From: Pegea sp. RAD2-039
Lineage: Eukaryota; Chordata; Thaliacea; Salpida; Salpidae
Direction of reading: 5' to 3'
Assembly: GCA_034620365.1 (NCBI GenBank)
Contig: JAQGEQ010000307.1
Span: forward strand, 1-64,000
Length of the DNA: 64,000 bases
Shown: piece by piece, positions 34,801-46,210 of the stretch
Layout: each line of letters begins with the position of its first letter
How positions within the stretch are numbered: the stretch's first letter is position 1
Position numbers and translations under genes: made by a program
Notes under the pieces: generated by a model
Told to the model about the DNA's origin: nothing
The model's database searches: none
Seen by the model: the letters and a program-made list of their open reading frames with translations, nothing else

Positions 34801-35830
34801 GATGAAAATTATAATTTTTTTTTAAACGTAATATATTTAATATTGTAAATAGTTTTTTTTTTTAATTTCAGAATAAATTTTGTATCAGAAGTCTGCTTAA
34901 TTTTTGAAAGAAAAGAAGGAAAAATAGTTTAGCTGTCTAATTTTTATAATATTTTTACAACTATATGTAAAGCATTCGTAAAACGATTTGAAATGTTTAA
35001 TTTTCTACAAAATTATTTTATTTTGTTTGCTTTACTCATCTATCGGTTGTTTCTGGTTCTCCCATGTTTTCAACATTAATATTAAGCTGTGATCCTTAAG
35101 ACCTTTGCATTATGTTTCCGCAATCATATTATTTCATATTTGCTGTAAAAGTTGTGTATTTTGTTATTTTAGTTTATTTAAGAACTAAAAGTTAACATTT
35201 ATCATTTACTTAATATTTAACAAGATTATTGAAATCATGCCTTTTATATTTGACTTAACTAGCTTTTTTTATGGTAATTGCAGTACGTATGAACAGTAGA
35301 TTATTTACTGCATAGGAAATATGATTGAAAGATTAGTTTCTGTGCTTTGCATTCTTTTAATTTTATCTTCATGGTGACAGTTGAGTTTTTCATCATTGCT
35401 TACCAATGTCGCAGCCGCCTTTTAATTTATAGTAGAAATCTTTGTACGATTTTATTTAGAAATATCTTCATAATACTATTGTGATAGTTAACTTGAAGTC
35501 ACGAATTTATTTTTTCATGTTTTTAATAATACACTTTCTATTTTTATATTTGATAATTATATTTAAACTAATTTTTGTTCTTTAAATTATAATAGTAATC
35601 TGTTAAACTTTATTTTTTATAAACTAAGTTTTGCATTCAATAATATTTATATATAATTTTGTTCTTTAAGAAATTTATGAAAAAAAAGCTTTGATTAAAA
35701 GTACAATATTTTCTTCTAATTGTTAATATAATAGCAGCAATACTGTTTTATGAGTCAATAGTAATTATTTTTGATAAAAGATTAATTTTGTCATATTTTT
35801 CTAGTTTCAATAATAATAAATAGTTTGTAG
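34800..35830. repeat. S-block, copy c (partial)
   Basis: Corresponds to about 12,150-13,320 of copy a, with small deletions. No PROPPIN follows; the block joins R2 at about 35,830. Confidence 0.6.
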
Positions 35831-35869
35831 TCTAATAGAGCAGTGAGAGTAGTGAATAGAGCATTGAAA

Positions 35870-36720
35870 AAGAAAATAATTAACAAATTCATATTAATTT
35901 TGTTGACACTATTTTACCATTTAATCAACTTGCCTTTGTGGCTGTGAAAAAAAATTAATTTCTTTTTTTTTTAAGAAGAGGAAGTAAAATAATTAAAATA
36001 AGATTTGCTTTTAATTTCATACAATTAGACAACTTTTCCAATTTCACTCAATCAATCAATATAAAACACTTATGCTTATTAATTTATAGAAATATTTCTT
36101 TCTGTGACGCTAATATTTGGCTGTAAATATACTGTTTGAGTCTATAGATAGTTGTGTTAGCTTTAACAGCTCAATGAATTTTCAACAATGGCTTATTGTC
36201 AAGTTTAAGCAAAGATTTGATATTATTTTTTTTCAAGATTCCAAATAACATTAGATATGATGTTATCGAAAAGAGAAAGATTTTAGTTTAGTGTTAATTA
36301 TAAAAATCACGTCAAAACTAAGTGGCCATGTCTGACGCTCAAACTATTTCTCATCAACAACTAAAGAAATCTGTCAGAAAACTCTAAAATTCGAGACTTG
36401 TATAAAGATCTCACTGTAGTATTGTGATTAGTATCTCAACCACCTTAAAATTTCTGAAGGTCTTAATGAAAACGTTCAGAAAGTCTGTACCAAAAGGAAA
36501 TACTTCCTTAATCAGCCTCTAGTGATCAGATATTGTCCTGTCTGCACCAGAAACTATAATCCTTAACCAGTGTTGCAATGGTACAAATTAAACATAGCAC
36601 AGTATAATACAAAATGACACTGGTCCATAAGGAACTGAACATTATTACATCACAACCATCTTAAAAGCTTTTCAAACTGACAATTTGTGATGTCAAAGTT
36701 GTAAAAGCAAATGGTTTTTA
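35870..36720. repeat. R2 copy d and R3 copy d
   Basis: R2 at 35,890-36,370 followed by the R3 unit at 36,410-36,710, the same order as at 2,200-2,990 and 61,510-62,270. The R3 frame has stops. Confidence 0.55.
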
Positions 36721-36834
36721 TTATTTTATTGATATTTATTTTGATTTGGTCTTAGCTCATTGAAAAAAGAAACTTGTAAGTTTTTTAAATTATAATGGTA
36801 AGATATTTAGTATTGCCTTATAAGTTAATGTTTT

Positions 36835-37870
36835 ACAAAAATTCTATTTGAATAAGTTTCTGGTTATAGGTTATATTCTATTTGGATAAGTGCTTATAAG
36901 TTGTGATAAAGTTATTTCTAGGAAGTAATTTGTATATTATAGATATATTTTATATATTGTGGTTGGTGACACTAAAAATCTTTCATGAAAACTATGGTGG
37001 ACCCAAATACAACTGACGAGACCTTAAGTTCAAATGTAACGAAAAATCATGAGAAACCAACTTCATCAAAACAAGATTGTAATTGCCAATTATGCAATGA
37101 AATTTGCTCTGGTGAATCCGGAAATAGAATGCTTTAAATGTTCTCCTTATTTCATCTCACTTGTGGTGATGTGAGCAAAAAAATTTACGATATATTTGAT
37201 AACAATCCGACGAAGAAAATGGGATTTAAATGGTTCTGCATTAAATGTAGAACCATGGACACAACAGCTCCCTCATCCTATTCTAATCAAAACCTCTTAT
37301 CCGACATCAGCAAATCTATCTCCACTAAATTGGCCAAATTTAAATTAGAAATTTGCAAACATGTTGCCAAGATCAATGAGAAAATTTATAGTTTGCCTAA
37401 ATCAATGGACGAACTGGATGACTCTATAATAAAACAAGTCGACCTAGGTGGTCGGTGATCCCGGTTTCGACAAAAAAGCTAGTATGGTGCAGCTTTTTGC
37501 CATGAAGGTCACCGACACGCACAAAAAACTCACTGTAGACCGTGAGGACAGAGAAACCAATGTCATCTAATTTAATCTCTGTGAAACTGATAAAGATGAT
37601 GACAGTGAGTGTTTTAATTAAAAGTGCTCTTCATCAAAAGGTATCGATGACCAGACTTGGAGCAAAAAGCTAAGATCATCAAAGACCGTTAAAAGCGTCC
37701 TTTCAGGAAAATTGGAACAAACGCAAGTTTCTTACCAAGCTTTATAAGGTAAGGCTTGACAAAAAATTCGAGTAGCACATAATATGTGTGAAGATGATCG
37801 CTTAGAAAATAAGCGTCTTTTGAAAGAGGCGTATAACCGAAATCAGTAGGAACAACCAACTCTTCTGCTT
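36835..37870 (+). mobile_element. LINE 5' end and ORF1 fragment, + strand
   Basis: Begins with the short TTCTATTTGAATAAG-type monomers found at the 5' end of the intact LINE, then GGTTGGTGACAC and an ORF1 start (MKTMVDPNT) at about 36,988. The PHD-like cysteines are partly kept (HLTCGDVSKK, then WFCIKCRTMD) in an open stretch at 37,138-37,458. Frameshifts follow, and it ends near the ORF1 C terminus (NRNQ, about 37,850). 3'-truncated, which is unusual for a LINE, so later breakage is likely. Confidence 0.75.
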
Positions 37871-39300
37871 TCCCTTATTAGTTTTTCTACTTTTTAATGG
37901 AATAGCTAGTCAAGATGCTCTTTTATTAATCTGAGTAGCTCATAAATACTCAGTTGTGGTCTTGACAGTCATATGAACTGTTCTCTTATATGTTGTCTTA
38001 TTTGGCTGCTTCTTAAATGGCCCAATTTGAACATCACACAAAATAATACATTTTCCTTTCTGCATTATCTGACTTTACAATTTTGTGTTTGTTTCCTTTT
38101 TAAATCAATAATGTGAATCACTAAAAGTTTTTTTGGACCTACTAATTCCAACACAACCTTTCTATGAATTCTAAAGAATTCTTTTTCCAGCACCACCTGT
38201 ACATCAAGACCTTTCTTGACAAACAGATTTATACTTCTATACTGTTTCTTCAACAGATGGAGGTTGAACTTGCAAAACTTATAAAATGCAAAACTTAATC
38301 CTGCAACTCTTCAATGACTGAGCCATCTCTTCTTTAACTTTATTTTGAGCTTTCAAGTTCCGAGCATCCATTCTATTTACAAAGCTCTTCGACAATATGG
38401 TATCAATAAGAGTCGTAAAAAACTTTGCCCGCAGTGGAGATATTCACCATTGAATGATTCAATTCCAAAGAAAATTGATCAAATGTCAGTATCTCATGCC
38501 CTTGGCTAGTCATTACAACTCTTTTGATTTTTTGTCTTCCTCATTTATATATTTGGCTGTTTCTTGGGAGACCTATTCTGAAGATGACACACTCGACTAT
38601 AGTGTCTCTTCTTCCCGTATTTGAAACATATGCTCAAACCAGCTCATCATTTATTAAACTTATGATCCATGTTTCACATTTTAAACAAACTCCTTTCATG
38701 GCTGCTACAGCCAGTTCTGCTTGGTTTTTCAATGAATTCACTGCGTCTTCAACACACGTGCCAACTCTCAAGTAATGGATGTTCGGTAGGGTATCTTCCA
38801 GTGTCAGGCCTATTTACAGGCTTTTTCTATTGCTAAAGTTTCAACCTCTAACGATCTTTCCTTATATTTGATTATGCTGTTAAAGAGTCTATAATCATGG
38901 TAATCCTATATTCTTCTGCTTATATTATTATATTTATAAATGTAAATTGTTATTAAATTTATATAATAAATTCTACTTACAACCAGCATATGACGTTTAA
39001 CACGGTGATCCTCCTTCAAAGACCTTGTTGACATAGAAAGTTGCGATAAAAGTAAATTTCATAAAAGAACAGTTTACCAAGTAACTAACTGATTTATTAA
39101 AAATTAATCTATCTATTCAAAACTGCTTGTTTCTGGATAAATCAATTTTATTAATTACAACTCTTTCAAATGAAAACTTTTTAACCTTTCAAATTGACAT
39201 CACAACAAATCGAGTAAATGAATCTTCTATTAAAACAACAAAATAAACAACTTTAACATAAAATAAAATATCAAACAAATGAAAGTTTGATAAAATCAAT
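37871..39300 (-). other. Unassigned region, decayed minus-strand coding likely
   Basis: Several minus-strand open stretches line up (for example 38,065-38,253 and about 38,400-38,780) with a less AT-rich base composition than the surrounding DNA, like a retroelement remnant. No motif is recognised. 39,000-39,080 matches 53,050-53,120 in reverse, being 3' flank of the paired zinc finger genes. Confidence 0.35.
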
Positions 39301-39307
39301 CGTGAGT

Positions 39308-41260
39308 TCATAGATGATTTTTTAAACGAGAAGGATACATAAGCCCTTTTTTACAAACACTGCAGTTGAATGGGAAGTTTCTGGTGTGGTTTTTGACTTC
39401 GTGTTGTTTCAAACCAGATGGTTGCGTAAATGATGTTGAGCAAAACTTGCAATGAAACAACTTCTCGCCTGTGTGGATTCGTTTATGTCTTGTGAGATGG
39501 AAAGATTGCCCAAATGTCTTTCCAAATTCATTACAGACGAAAGCTTTTTGCTTCTCGTGAGCATTACTGATATGTCTTTGTTTGCTACTTTTTAGACTAA
39601 AAGATTTTTCGCAAATCTTGAATTGAAAGTTTTCTTTTGAGTGAACTGATTCATTATGCTGGTTATGGCTACTTTTTCTTCTAAAGCTTTTTCCACACAA
39701 GCGACAAACAAACGCCTTCTCATTCCTGAGAGTAAATTGGTGTTGCTTGAGAATTCCTTTTAGATCAGCAGAATAGTTACAGAGATTGCATGGATACTTT
39801 TTATCAGTTGGATGTCTTCTCTTAAGATGCAACTTAAAAATTTTCTTTTTAGCAAAAACTTCTTCACAAGACTCGCAGTGATAAAGATCAGCTGCAAAAA
39901 AAATGATTTATTACAAAATTAATTTCGTTCTAGTACATGAAACATTAATAAGATATTTTTATACAAATAATTGAGAAAGTTTAATTTACTTCTTTTGAGT
40001 AATTCAGGATTCCGTTTCATTTTATTTATTTCTTTCTGAGGACTTTTAGCTAGAAAAAGTTACTTGTAGTTATTCATAAAATTGTCTTTGAGACTAATTA
40101 GATTAGTTAGCTTTTTAGATTTTTTAATTAAAGTAATTCTTAAATAATTTAATACTATTTTAATAAATAAATATCTTCTAACTTTTGTTTTCATCTTTTG
40201 GGGTACTTCCAAATCTTCTTCATGTTCATTATCAAGAATATTTTCAAGCATTTCTTCATTATCATCTGCAGTATCCTCATTGTCATCTTTTTCACCATTA
40301 CCAAGAACATTCTTCATTTGATCTTAATCATCACAACCATCCAGAACATTTTCAATGTGATCTTGATTTCCATTTTTAAAATCGCAATCATTAAGGTCAT
40401 TTAGGTCTTCATCATCAAGAAAATTTCCATCCAAATAATCATAACCATCTTTTTCAACAACATTTTCAATTGAATCTTTATCAACAGAATCATCATCCAA
40501 TTCAGTTTGGTTTGTTACTTTTATCAGTCAAATGAAATTGTTCTTGAATGGATTTAGAAAATTCTGTAAGAATAAGATCTATTGAAAACCCCCTGGTAGT
40601 TAGTTTTATTGGTCATGTTAGTGCTATTCCTGATCAAAACAGATCACTATTATATAATAATAATATATTATCTATAGTGTACATGGGTTACTGTTGGTAA
40701 TAAATATTTTCTTATTTGTGATTACTTTAAACACCAGAAACATTATAACTTTAGTTTAGAAGTTGTACTTAAAAGAGTTTTACTTTCCAACTTTCTTCTT
40801 TTAATCTTTAGTTGATTAAAACAACTTTCACATCCACCACAATCTTTACCATCAGTTTTTGATCCTTTGAAATCAAATTTGTTGTTTAAATTTAAACATT
40901 TTGTTGAATATAAACTCGTATCATAATTTCTTGGCCAGGCAATAATGTTAAGAGTCATCAGATTATTAAAAAATTAGATTTATAAAAACCAGTTTAAGAA
41001 AATATTTATCAAACACTTTAAGAATATTAGTTCAAAGGTTTTCTCAGTTCATTATATTAAACTTTCTACATTAAAATAACTTAGTTATAAAACCAAACAC
41101 CAAAAACATAAACAAACAATAAAATCATATATTATTACATCATAAGATCATTTAAAATTGAAATTTACCTTCTTCAACCAATAATCTAGAAGAAGTAACA
41201 TCTTCTTGTTGTTTAGGCTGAAAATAAATTGGATTTTCTATTAGTTCTGCCTTAAAAAGC
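39308..41260 (-). pseudogene. ZF-3: C2H2 zinc finger gene, minus, decayed
   Basis: Main finger exon 39,308-39,891, with short exon near 40,000-40,055, acidic exon about 40,180-40,600, cysteine exon 40,743-40,950 and exon 2 about 41,170-41,262. Damage: a TAA inside the acidic exon (before QMKNVLG), lost zinc ligands (finger four FKIC for CELC, finger five CNEF for CSEC), and a stop that removes the last histidine of finger seven. The cysteine exon is better than in ZF-4 (DGKDCGGCESC, resembling half a CXXC motif) and opens with an ATG. Exon 1 is split by a LINE (41,450-45,921) and continues at 45,926-46,210. Confidence 0.75.
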
Positions 41261-41445
41261 TATAAAGCAAATAACAATGCCAGTAAAATTATACAATCTA
41301 GATTATTTGTTTATAAAAGATTACAAATAGATTAGTAAGAATTATAGTAAAATCATCTATCAAACTATTATTTTTATATGTAGAAACAACTAACATTTTA
41401 ACAGTAAACATAAATCAGCAAAATAAAGTTATTCACAAAGATTTC

Positions 41446-41449
41446 AGAT
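41446..41449. repeat. LINE target-site duplication, left (AGAT)
   Basis: AGAT precedes the LINE tail; the same four bases follow its 5' end at 45,922-45,925. The empty-site sequence in paralogues (TTTCAGATGAAGATAC in minus orientation) has it once. Confidence 0.65.
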
Positions 41450-41658
41450 TTATTTATTTATTTATTACAATAAATGTGAAGGAGGGTGCCTAAAAAGAGC
41501 ACCTCTCGCTAACACACATTCTCACAAATTAGATCTATTTGACGTGTAAACGAAAAAGCATATGACAATGAAGAATTGCACAGAATCATAGTATTGTAAA
41601 AGAGAAAAATTCACAGTTTAGAAATGGCAATGTTGGCGATATTATAACAATTCAGCTT

Positions 41659-44658
41659 TTACTTGAACAGCATAAGTGATTTTGACATGACAATCTCTGA
41701 TGGCACATTGTTCCATGTACTGATTGTGCGGTATGAGAAAAAACGTAATCTGGTTAACGTAGCTGGTGGAGTGGGCTTATTAAGATGTAATTTATGTCTT
41801 CTAAGTTGATATAACTTGAGGGAGGGACTAATGGAGAAAAAGTCATCAAACTGAAGATCAATTAGGTTGTGAATAATTTTAAAAATCAGAATAAGGTCGT
41901 ATTTAATTCTTCGGATTTCCAAAGTATCTAGATTGAAGAAGCTGAGACGATGATTATAACTCTCGTATTTTATATTAAGTTTCCTGCAAACCAATCTCGT
42001 AAATGTTGCCTGAACAGATTCGATTTTTCTGATATCACCAACTTGATATGGCATCCATGCACTGATATTGTATTCAAGAATAGGGCGTATGTACAGTTTG
42101 AAAAGGTTGACGAAAAACCATGGATCTTTAGAATTAAAAGTCTTTATGATGAGGTGGACAAGCTTGATAGATTTTCCAAAGATTCTGGAAACATAACTGT
42201 GCCATTTGAAGTCAGATGTCAGAGTAATGCCGAGGTCTATGACTGAGGATACTCGTTCAAGAATAGATCCATTGATGTAGTATTGGTTGCTGAAGTTGGC
42301 AGCTGGCTTACGGGAGAATGTTATAACTTCAGACTTTGTTGGCTGGATTTTAAGTTGCCAATTCGCAGACCAGTTTTCTACAATGTTTAGTGCAGTTTGG
42401 AGTTTTGAGTGGGAACCAGATAATAGCTTGATGTCATCTGCATACACAAACACACTGACATTGTCTACTGTTATTAGTCTTCTGATGAGGTCTTCAATGA
42501 AAATCAAAAAGAGAAGTGGACCCAGAACGGAACCCTGAGGAACGCCGCTGGTGACTTTACTAGAAGTAGATAAAGATCTTTCTACACGGGTTCGTTGGGT
42601 TCTACCTGATAAGAAACCTTCAATCCATTTTAAGATAGAGTTGCTGATTTTTATGTTTTTCAATACAGTAATGAGCTTGTTGTGTGGAACAGAATCAAAC
42701 GCTTTAGCAAAATCAAGGTATATGATGTCACATGGAGTATTACTTTCGCAATGAGCTGCAAGCTCATTGAAAAAAGTGAGATGTTGAGTCAAAGAAGATC
42801 TTTGCTTAACAAAGCCATGCTGGGCATCAGATATTAGATGATGCTCCGTCAAATGGCTAGTTATATGGTTGAGAATGATATGTTCTTGAGTTCTGCAGAT
42901 AACCGAAGTCAGCGAAACTGGTCTGTAGTTAAGTGCAGTGTTTCTGGGACCCTTCTTATAAATTGGAGTAATAATAGCATTCTTCCAAATTTGTGGAAGT
43001 CTTCCCCGCTTAAGAGTCATGTTAAAGAGTAGCGATAAGGGTAGCGCTAAAGAAGAAGTACTTTTTCTTAAAAACAAAGCTGGGATTTGATCTGGGGTGT
43101 TGGAAACTGTTGATTTTAGAGAAGAAATAGCCTTAGATACTATATCAACTGTTATGTCTAGATCTACCATCTCAGAGATATTTGAAAGGATATTGGAGTA
43201 GGAAATAGTAGGAGTATTGCCATCATCGGTTATAAAAACCTTTCCAAATTGTTTGTTTAGCAATTCAGCTTTATTCTTTGGTTGCATCACCAGCTGATTG
43301 GCGTTATCAAGCAAGGGAGGTAGATGAGATCTTGCCTTAAGCTTGTGATTAAGGAAGCCAAAAAACGTTTTCTTGCTAGGTGAAGATAAGATTGCACTTT
43401 CTTTTCCTAAATAGAGGCTATAAACTGATTTCTTGTAGACTAGACAAAGAATTTTGTATAGAGGTTTGATGGAAGGATCTGCTTTAGTTTGTTTGTATAA
43501 GAGGTTTTTCAAATGCTGTAAATTCCTTAAATATCTTGGCAAGTGTGGTTTTTTGTTGACTCTATATAAAGGTATGAACTTTTTAATTGACTCATTAACA
43601 ATGTTAGTAAACCTCGAGTAGATATCATTGATGTCTTCGGTAGAGTTGAAAACAGAAATCCAGTCAACACCTGATAAAAACTTGTTTATATTGTTATAAT
43701 TTCCATGATAAAAGTTCCGTATGCTTGGAGTTTTAACGTTCGTAGAAAAAGTTTGTTGGAGCTTGAATTCAATCATGTTGTGATCGCATGTCAGAGCAAA
43801 AGGTTCATTTTGATCAACGTAGATAACGTTATCAGGTTTTGATGTGATGAGAAGATCCAAAGTATTACCACTAACTTGGGTTGGAAAAGTAACCATCTGA
43901 GATAGATTATTGGCATCAAGGAAGTTTACAAAGACATGACTCAGATTGGCTAAATTAGTTTTGTCTCCATTCAAATTAAACATTTTTCCATTGAATGCTA
44001 AATTTTGGTTATTCCAATCAATTCTACTAAAATTAAAATCCCCGAGAATATACATCTCAGGACAAACAAGGCTTTTCAGAACCTTCAATAAGGCCTTAAT
44101 AGTAACCTCATCGTTAACTTTAGACGGTGGTAGATAGGTACATATAAAGCGGGAAAACATAGACTTTGAGTAATGAAAATTGAAAGCAATAATCTCAAAT
44201 CCTGGGCAATCAATGGTATTTATCTTAATTCTTGAAATCATGGGTGCCAGTGATGTTTTATAGATTACACAAACACCGCCGCCTCTATCAAACAGTCTAT
44301 CACAGCGCAAAGCACGAAAAAGATCACTGTCATCCAGAAAGGAGTCAGGATAAAAGGGTTTCAACCAAATTTCGGTAATGAAAACAAATGTAAAATCTTG
44401 AGAAAGCAAAAGAGCTTTCAATTCGAAAATTTTGTTGACAATTGGCCGTGCGTTGAAAAACATACCTAATATAAAAGAAAAATTGTCTTTTTGACACTTG
44501 TAAGATTTGGTGGTAGTCTTCTGTGTACTGTTATCTTGGGCTGGAAGCATAGTATTAATAATTTTGTGCGAAGAGAGGTTGAATAAGGGTGATGTGGGTC
44601 CAGTGGTTATTTTGCACTTCAGTTTTTTGAAAAGACCTTCACAATCTGTAAAGCCCAT
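41659..44658 (-). CDS. LINE ORF2: APE endonuclease and reverse transcriptase
   Basis: 999 aa, uninterrupted. Endonuclease motifs: TEIWL at 95-99, GDFNF at 206-210, CDH at 291-293 (the usual SDH has Cys for Ser). RT motifs: LDFAKAFD at 648-655, SGVPQGSVLGPLLF at 704-717, YADD at 739-742. No RNase H domain is apparent. The start overlaps the end of ORF1 by about 40 nt in another frame. It nicks target DNA and copies element RNA at the nick. All catalytic landmarks are present, so it may still be active. Confidence 0.92.
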   Translation of the reverse strand: MGFTDCEGLFKKLKCKITTGPTSPLFNLSSHKIINTMLPAQDNSTQKTTTKSYKCQKDNFSFILGMFFNARPIVNKIFELKALLLSQDFTFVFITEIWLKPFYPDSFLDDSDLFRALRCDRLFDRGGGVCVIYKTSLAPMISRIKINTIDCPGFEIIAFNFHYSKSMFSRFICTYLPPSKVNDEVTIKALLKVLKSLVCPEMYILGDFNFSRIDWNNQNLAFNGKMFNLNGDKTNLANLSHVFVNFLDANNLSQMVTFPTQVSGNTLDLLITSKPDNVIYVDQNEPFALTCDHNMIEFKLQQTFSTNVKTPSIRNFYHGNYNNINKFLSGVDWISVFNSTEDINDIYSRFTNIVNESIKKFIPLYRVNKKPHLPRYLRNLQHLKNLLYKQTKADPSIKPLYKILCLVYKKSVYSLYLGKESAILSSPSKKTFFGFLNHKLKARSHLPPLLDNANQLVMQPKNKAELLNKQFGKVFITDDGNTPTISYSNILSNISEMVDLDITVDIVSKAISSLKSTVSNTPDQIPALFLRKSTSSLALPLSLLFNMTLKRGRLPQIWKNAIITPIYKKGPRNTALNYRPVSLTSVICRTQEHIILNHITSHLTEHHLISDAQHGFVKQRSSLTQHLTFFNELAAHCESNTPCDIIYLDFAKAFDSVPHNKLITVLKNIKISNSILKWIEGFLSGRTQRTRVERSLSTSSKVTSGVPQGSVLGPLLFLIFIEDLIRRLITVDNVSVFVYADDIKLLSGSHSKLQTALNIVENWSANWQLKIQPTKSEVITFSRKPAANFSNQYYINGSILERVSSVIDLGITLTSDFKWHSYVSRIFGKSIKLVHLIIKTFNSKDPWFFVNLFKLYIRPILEYNISAWMPYQVGDIRKIESVQATFTRLVCRKLNIKYESYNHRLSFFNLDTLEIRRIKYDLILIFKIIHNLIDLQFDDFFSISPSLKLYQLRRHKLHLNKPTPPATLTRLRFFSYRTISTWNNVPSEIVMSKSLMLFK

Positions 44659-45602
44659 GGTGGACCTCGAACTTTGTATTTGAAATCAGTTGGTTGCTCT
44701 TTCTGATTTCGGCTGTACGCCTCTTTTAGAAGACGCTTATTTTCTACGCGATCATCTTCACACATATCATGTGCTACTCTGATGCCCTGGAATTTTTCGT
44801 CCTGCTTAAGTTTATACAGCTTAGCAAGAAACTTACGTTTGTCCCATCTTTCCTGAAAGGACACTTTTCACGGTCTTTTATGATTTGATATTTTTGCCCC
44901 GAGTCTGATCATTGAAACTTTTGGAGTGTCCACAGCACCAAGGCCTTGAGTGCACATTTGATTAAAAGTCTTGATGTCATCGTCTTTATCAGTCTCAGGG
45001 ACACCAAAGATGATGACATTGTTTTCTCTATCCTCCCGGTCCAGAGTAAGTTTCTTGTGCGTGTCAGTAACCTTCTTGGCAAGAAGTTGCACCACGCTAG
45101 TATTTTTTTCGGATCCAGAATTACCAACAACTGAGGCCCATGTGAGAGGCTTTTTTGTGGAGGCTTCCAGTTCATCCATAGATTTGGATAAGATAGAAAT
45201 CTTTTCATTGATTTTGGCAACATCGTTGCCAATTTCAGATTTTAATTTGGTCAATTCAGTGGATATGGTGTTGCTGATGTCAGACAATAGGCTTTTGTTA
45301 GTGTTGGACGAGGTAGTTGTTTTGTCCATAGATCTACATTTAATGCAGAACCAACAAAATCCCACTTGCTGCATTTTATTATTTTCAAATATATCATAAT
45401 ATTTTTTACTCACATCACTAGAAGTGAGGTGAAACCTAGAGAGGCATTTGATGCAATCTATTGCCAGATCTTTACCAGAGCAAGTTTTGTTACAAGCTTG
45501 GCAATTGCCATTGCAAGCTTGTTTTGAAGAACTTGGTTTGCTTGGGTTTTTTGGAGCTTTTGACCGCAAGGTCCTGTCATTTGTATCTACCATAGTTTCC
45601 AT
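44619..45602 (-). pseudogene. LINE ORF1: PHD-like finger protein with one in-frame TGA
   Basis: Start chosen at METMVDTND (45,602), since upstream codons are Leu/Tyr-rich and absent from the related copy at 36,988. A Cys-rich PHD-like finger (CNGNCQACNKTCSGK, then CIKC, then WFCIKCRSMDK) is followed by a coiled-coil-like stretch and an RNA-binding-like C terminus (RGPPWALQIVKV). A TGA at 44,868-44,870 interrupts the frame after KRP, and the same frame then continues as KVSFQERWD to 44,619. Either a recent nonsense mutation or read through. Confidence 0.8.
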
Positions 45603-45840
45603 GATAGATTTATAGTAACTCCCACCAAAGTATACCAAGCTAATAAAGTATACCAAATATACCAAGTTAATAATATATAATAATAAGTAAAAATATAAAT
45701 AAATACACCACAAAAGTTAATCACAGCTGATTAGCAGTTATTCAAAAATGTGTATCCACCAAAGATTTATAAAAGATTTTTACTGTCACCAACCACAAAA
45801 TATAATATATATATAATAAACAATTCACTTCCTAGAAATA

Positions 45841-45921
45841 ACTTATTCAAATAGAATAATATCTTATTCAAATAGAAATAATGATGAAGTTCCTTATTCA
45901 AATAGAATCGAATATTCAAAT
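45841..45921 (-). promoter_or_regulatory. LINE 5' monomer repeats
   Basis: Four imperfect copies of a CTATTTGAATAAG-like unit at the 5' end of the element, also present at the LINE fragment at 36,840. Such 5' monomers carry promoter activity in some LINE families; that role is inferred here. Confidence 0.5.
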
Positions 45922-45925
45922 AGAT

Positions 45926-46210
45926 GAAGATACAGTATGTATATCTCCGCTTTGACTAGTAGAAACACCAGATTCTTCAGATGGCATATCAGAGAGGTTA
46001 TTATCATCATCTGAATCTACTTTCCATAAACCATTTCCATTATTTTGGTTTTTCTCATCAAAATATTGTCCAATGTGATACTTTATATGCTCTATTACTG
46101 AAAGACTCCAACTTATTTCATCAGGAGGAAAAAGTTTAACTGCAGAAATTGCATCAGCTACAAGTATTCTTTTCTAACCACAAATCAAGTAGAACATCTT
46201 GATAACTTTC
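45926..46210 (-). pseudogene. ZF-3 exon 1 (interrupted, homeodomain deleted)
   Basis: The rest of ZF-3 exon 1, from the start region near 46,210 down to the LINE. Compared with ZF-4 exon 1, about 130 bp covering the homeodomain-like helices are missing: the frame runs from VADAIS to DEISWS. The serine/aspartate-rich end (DDDNNLSDMPSEESG) is preserved. Confidence 0.7.

Larger units (their letters stand above)
41450..45921 (-). mobile_element. CR1/L2-type LINE, nearly full length
   Basis: A 4.47-kb non-LTR retrotransposon on minus. It runs from four ATTCAAATAG-type monomers at its 5' end (45,841-45,921), through ORF1 and ORF2, to a 3' tail of TAAA repeats (41,450-41,465). It sits in exon 1 of ZF-3 and is flanked by a 4-bp duplication, so the integration site is exact. 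It is clearly less AT-rich than the host DNA. The other LINE pieces in the window come from related copies. ORF2 is uninterrupted; ORF1 has one in-frame stop. Confidence 0.9.

Noticed and set aside
40185..40404. His/Phe/Ile-rich plus-strand frames
   Set aside because: Antisense of the acidic zinc finger exon; the GAT/GAA codons read as ATC/TTC on the other strand. The same happens at 51,722-51,926.
41950..44137. Several plus-strand frames opposite LINE ORF2
   Set aside because: They are shadows of the ORF2 coding strand with no domain of their own.
44946..45399. Plus-strand frames opposite LINE ORF1
   Set aside because: Antisense shadows of ORF1; not conserved in the copy at 36,840.
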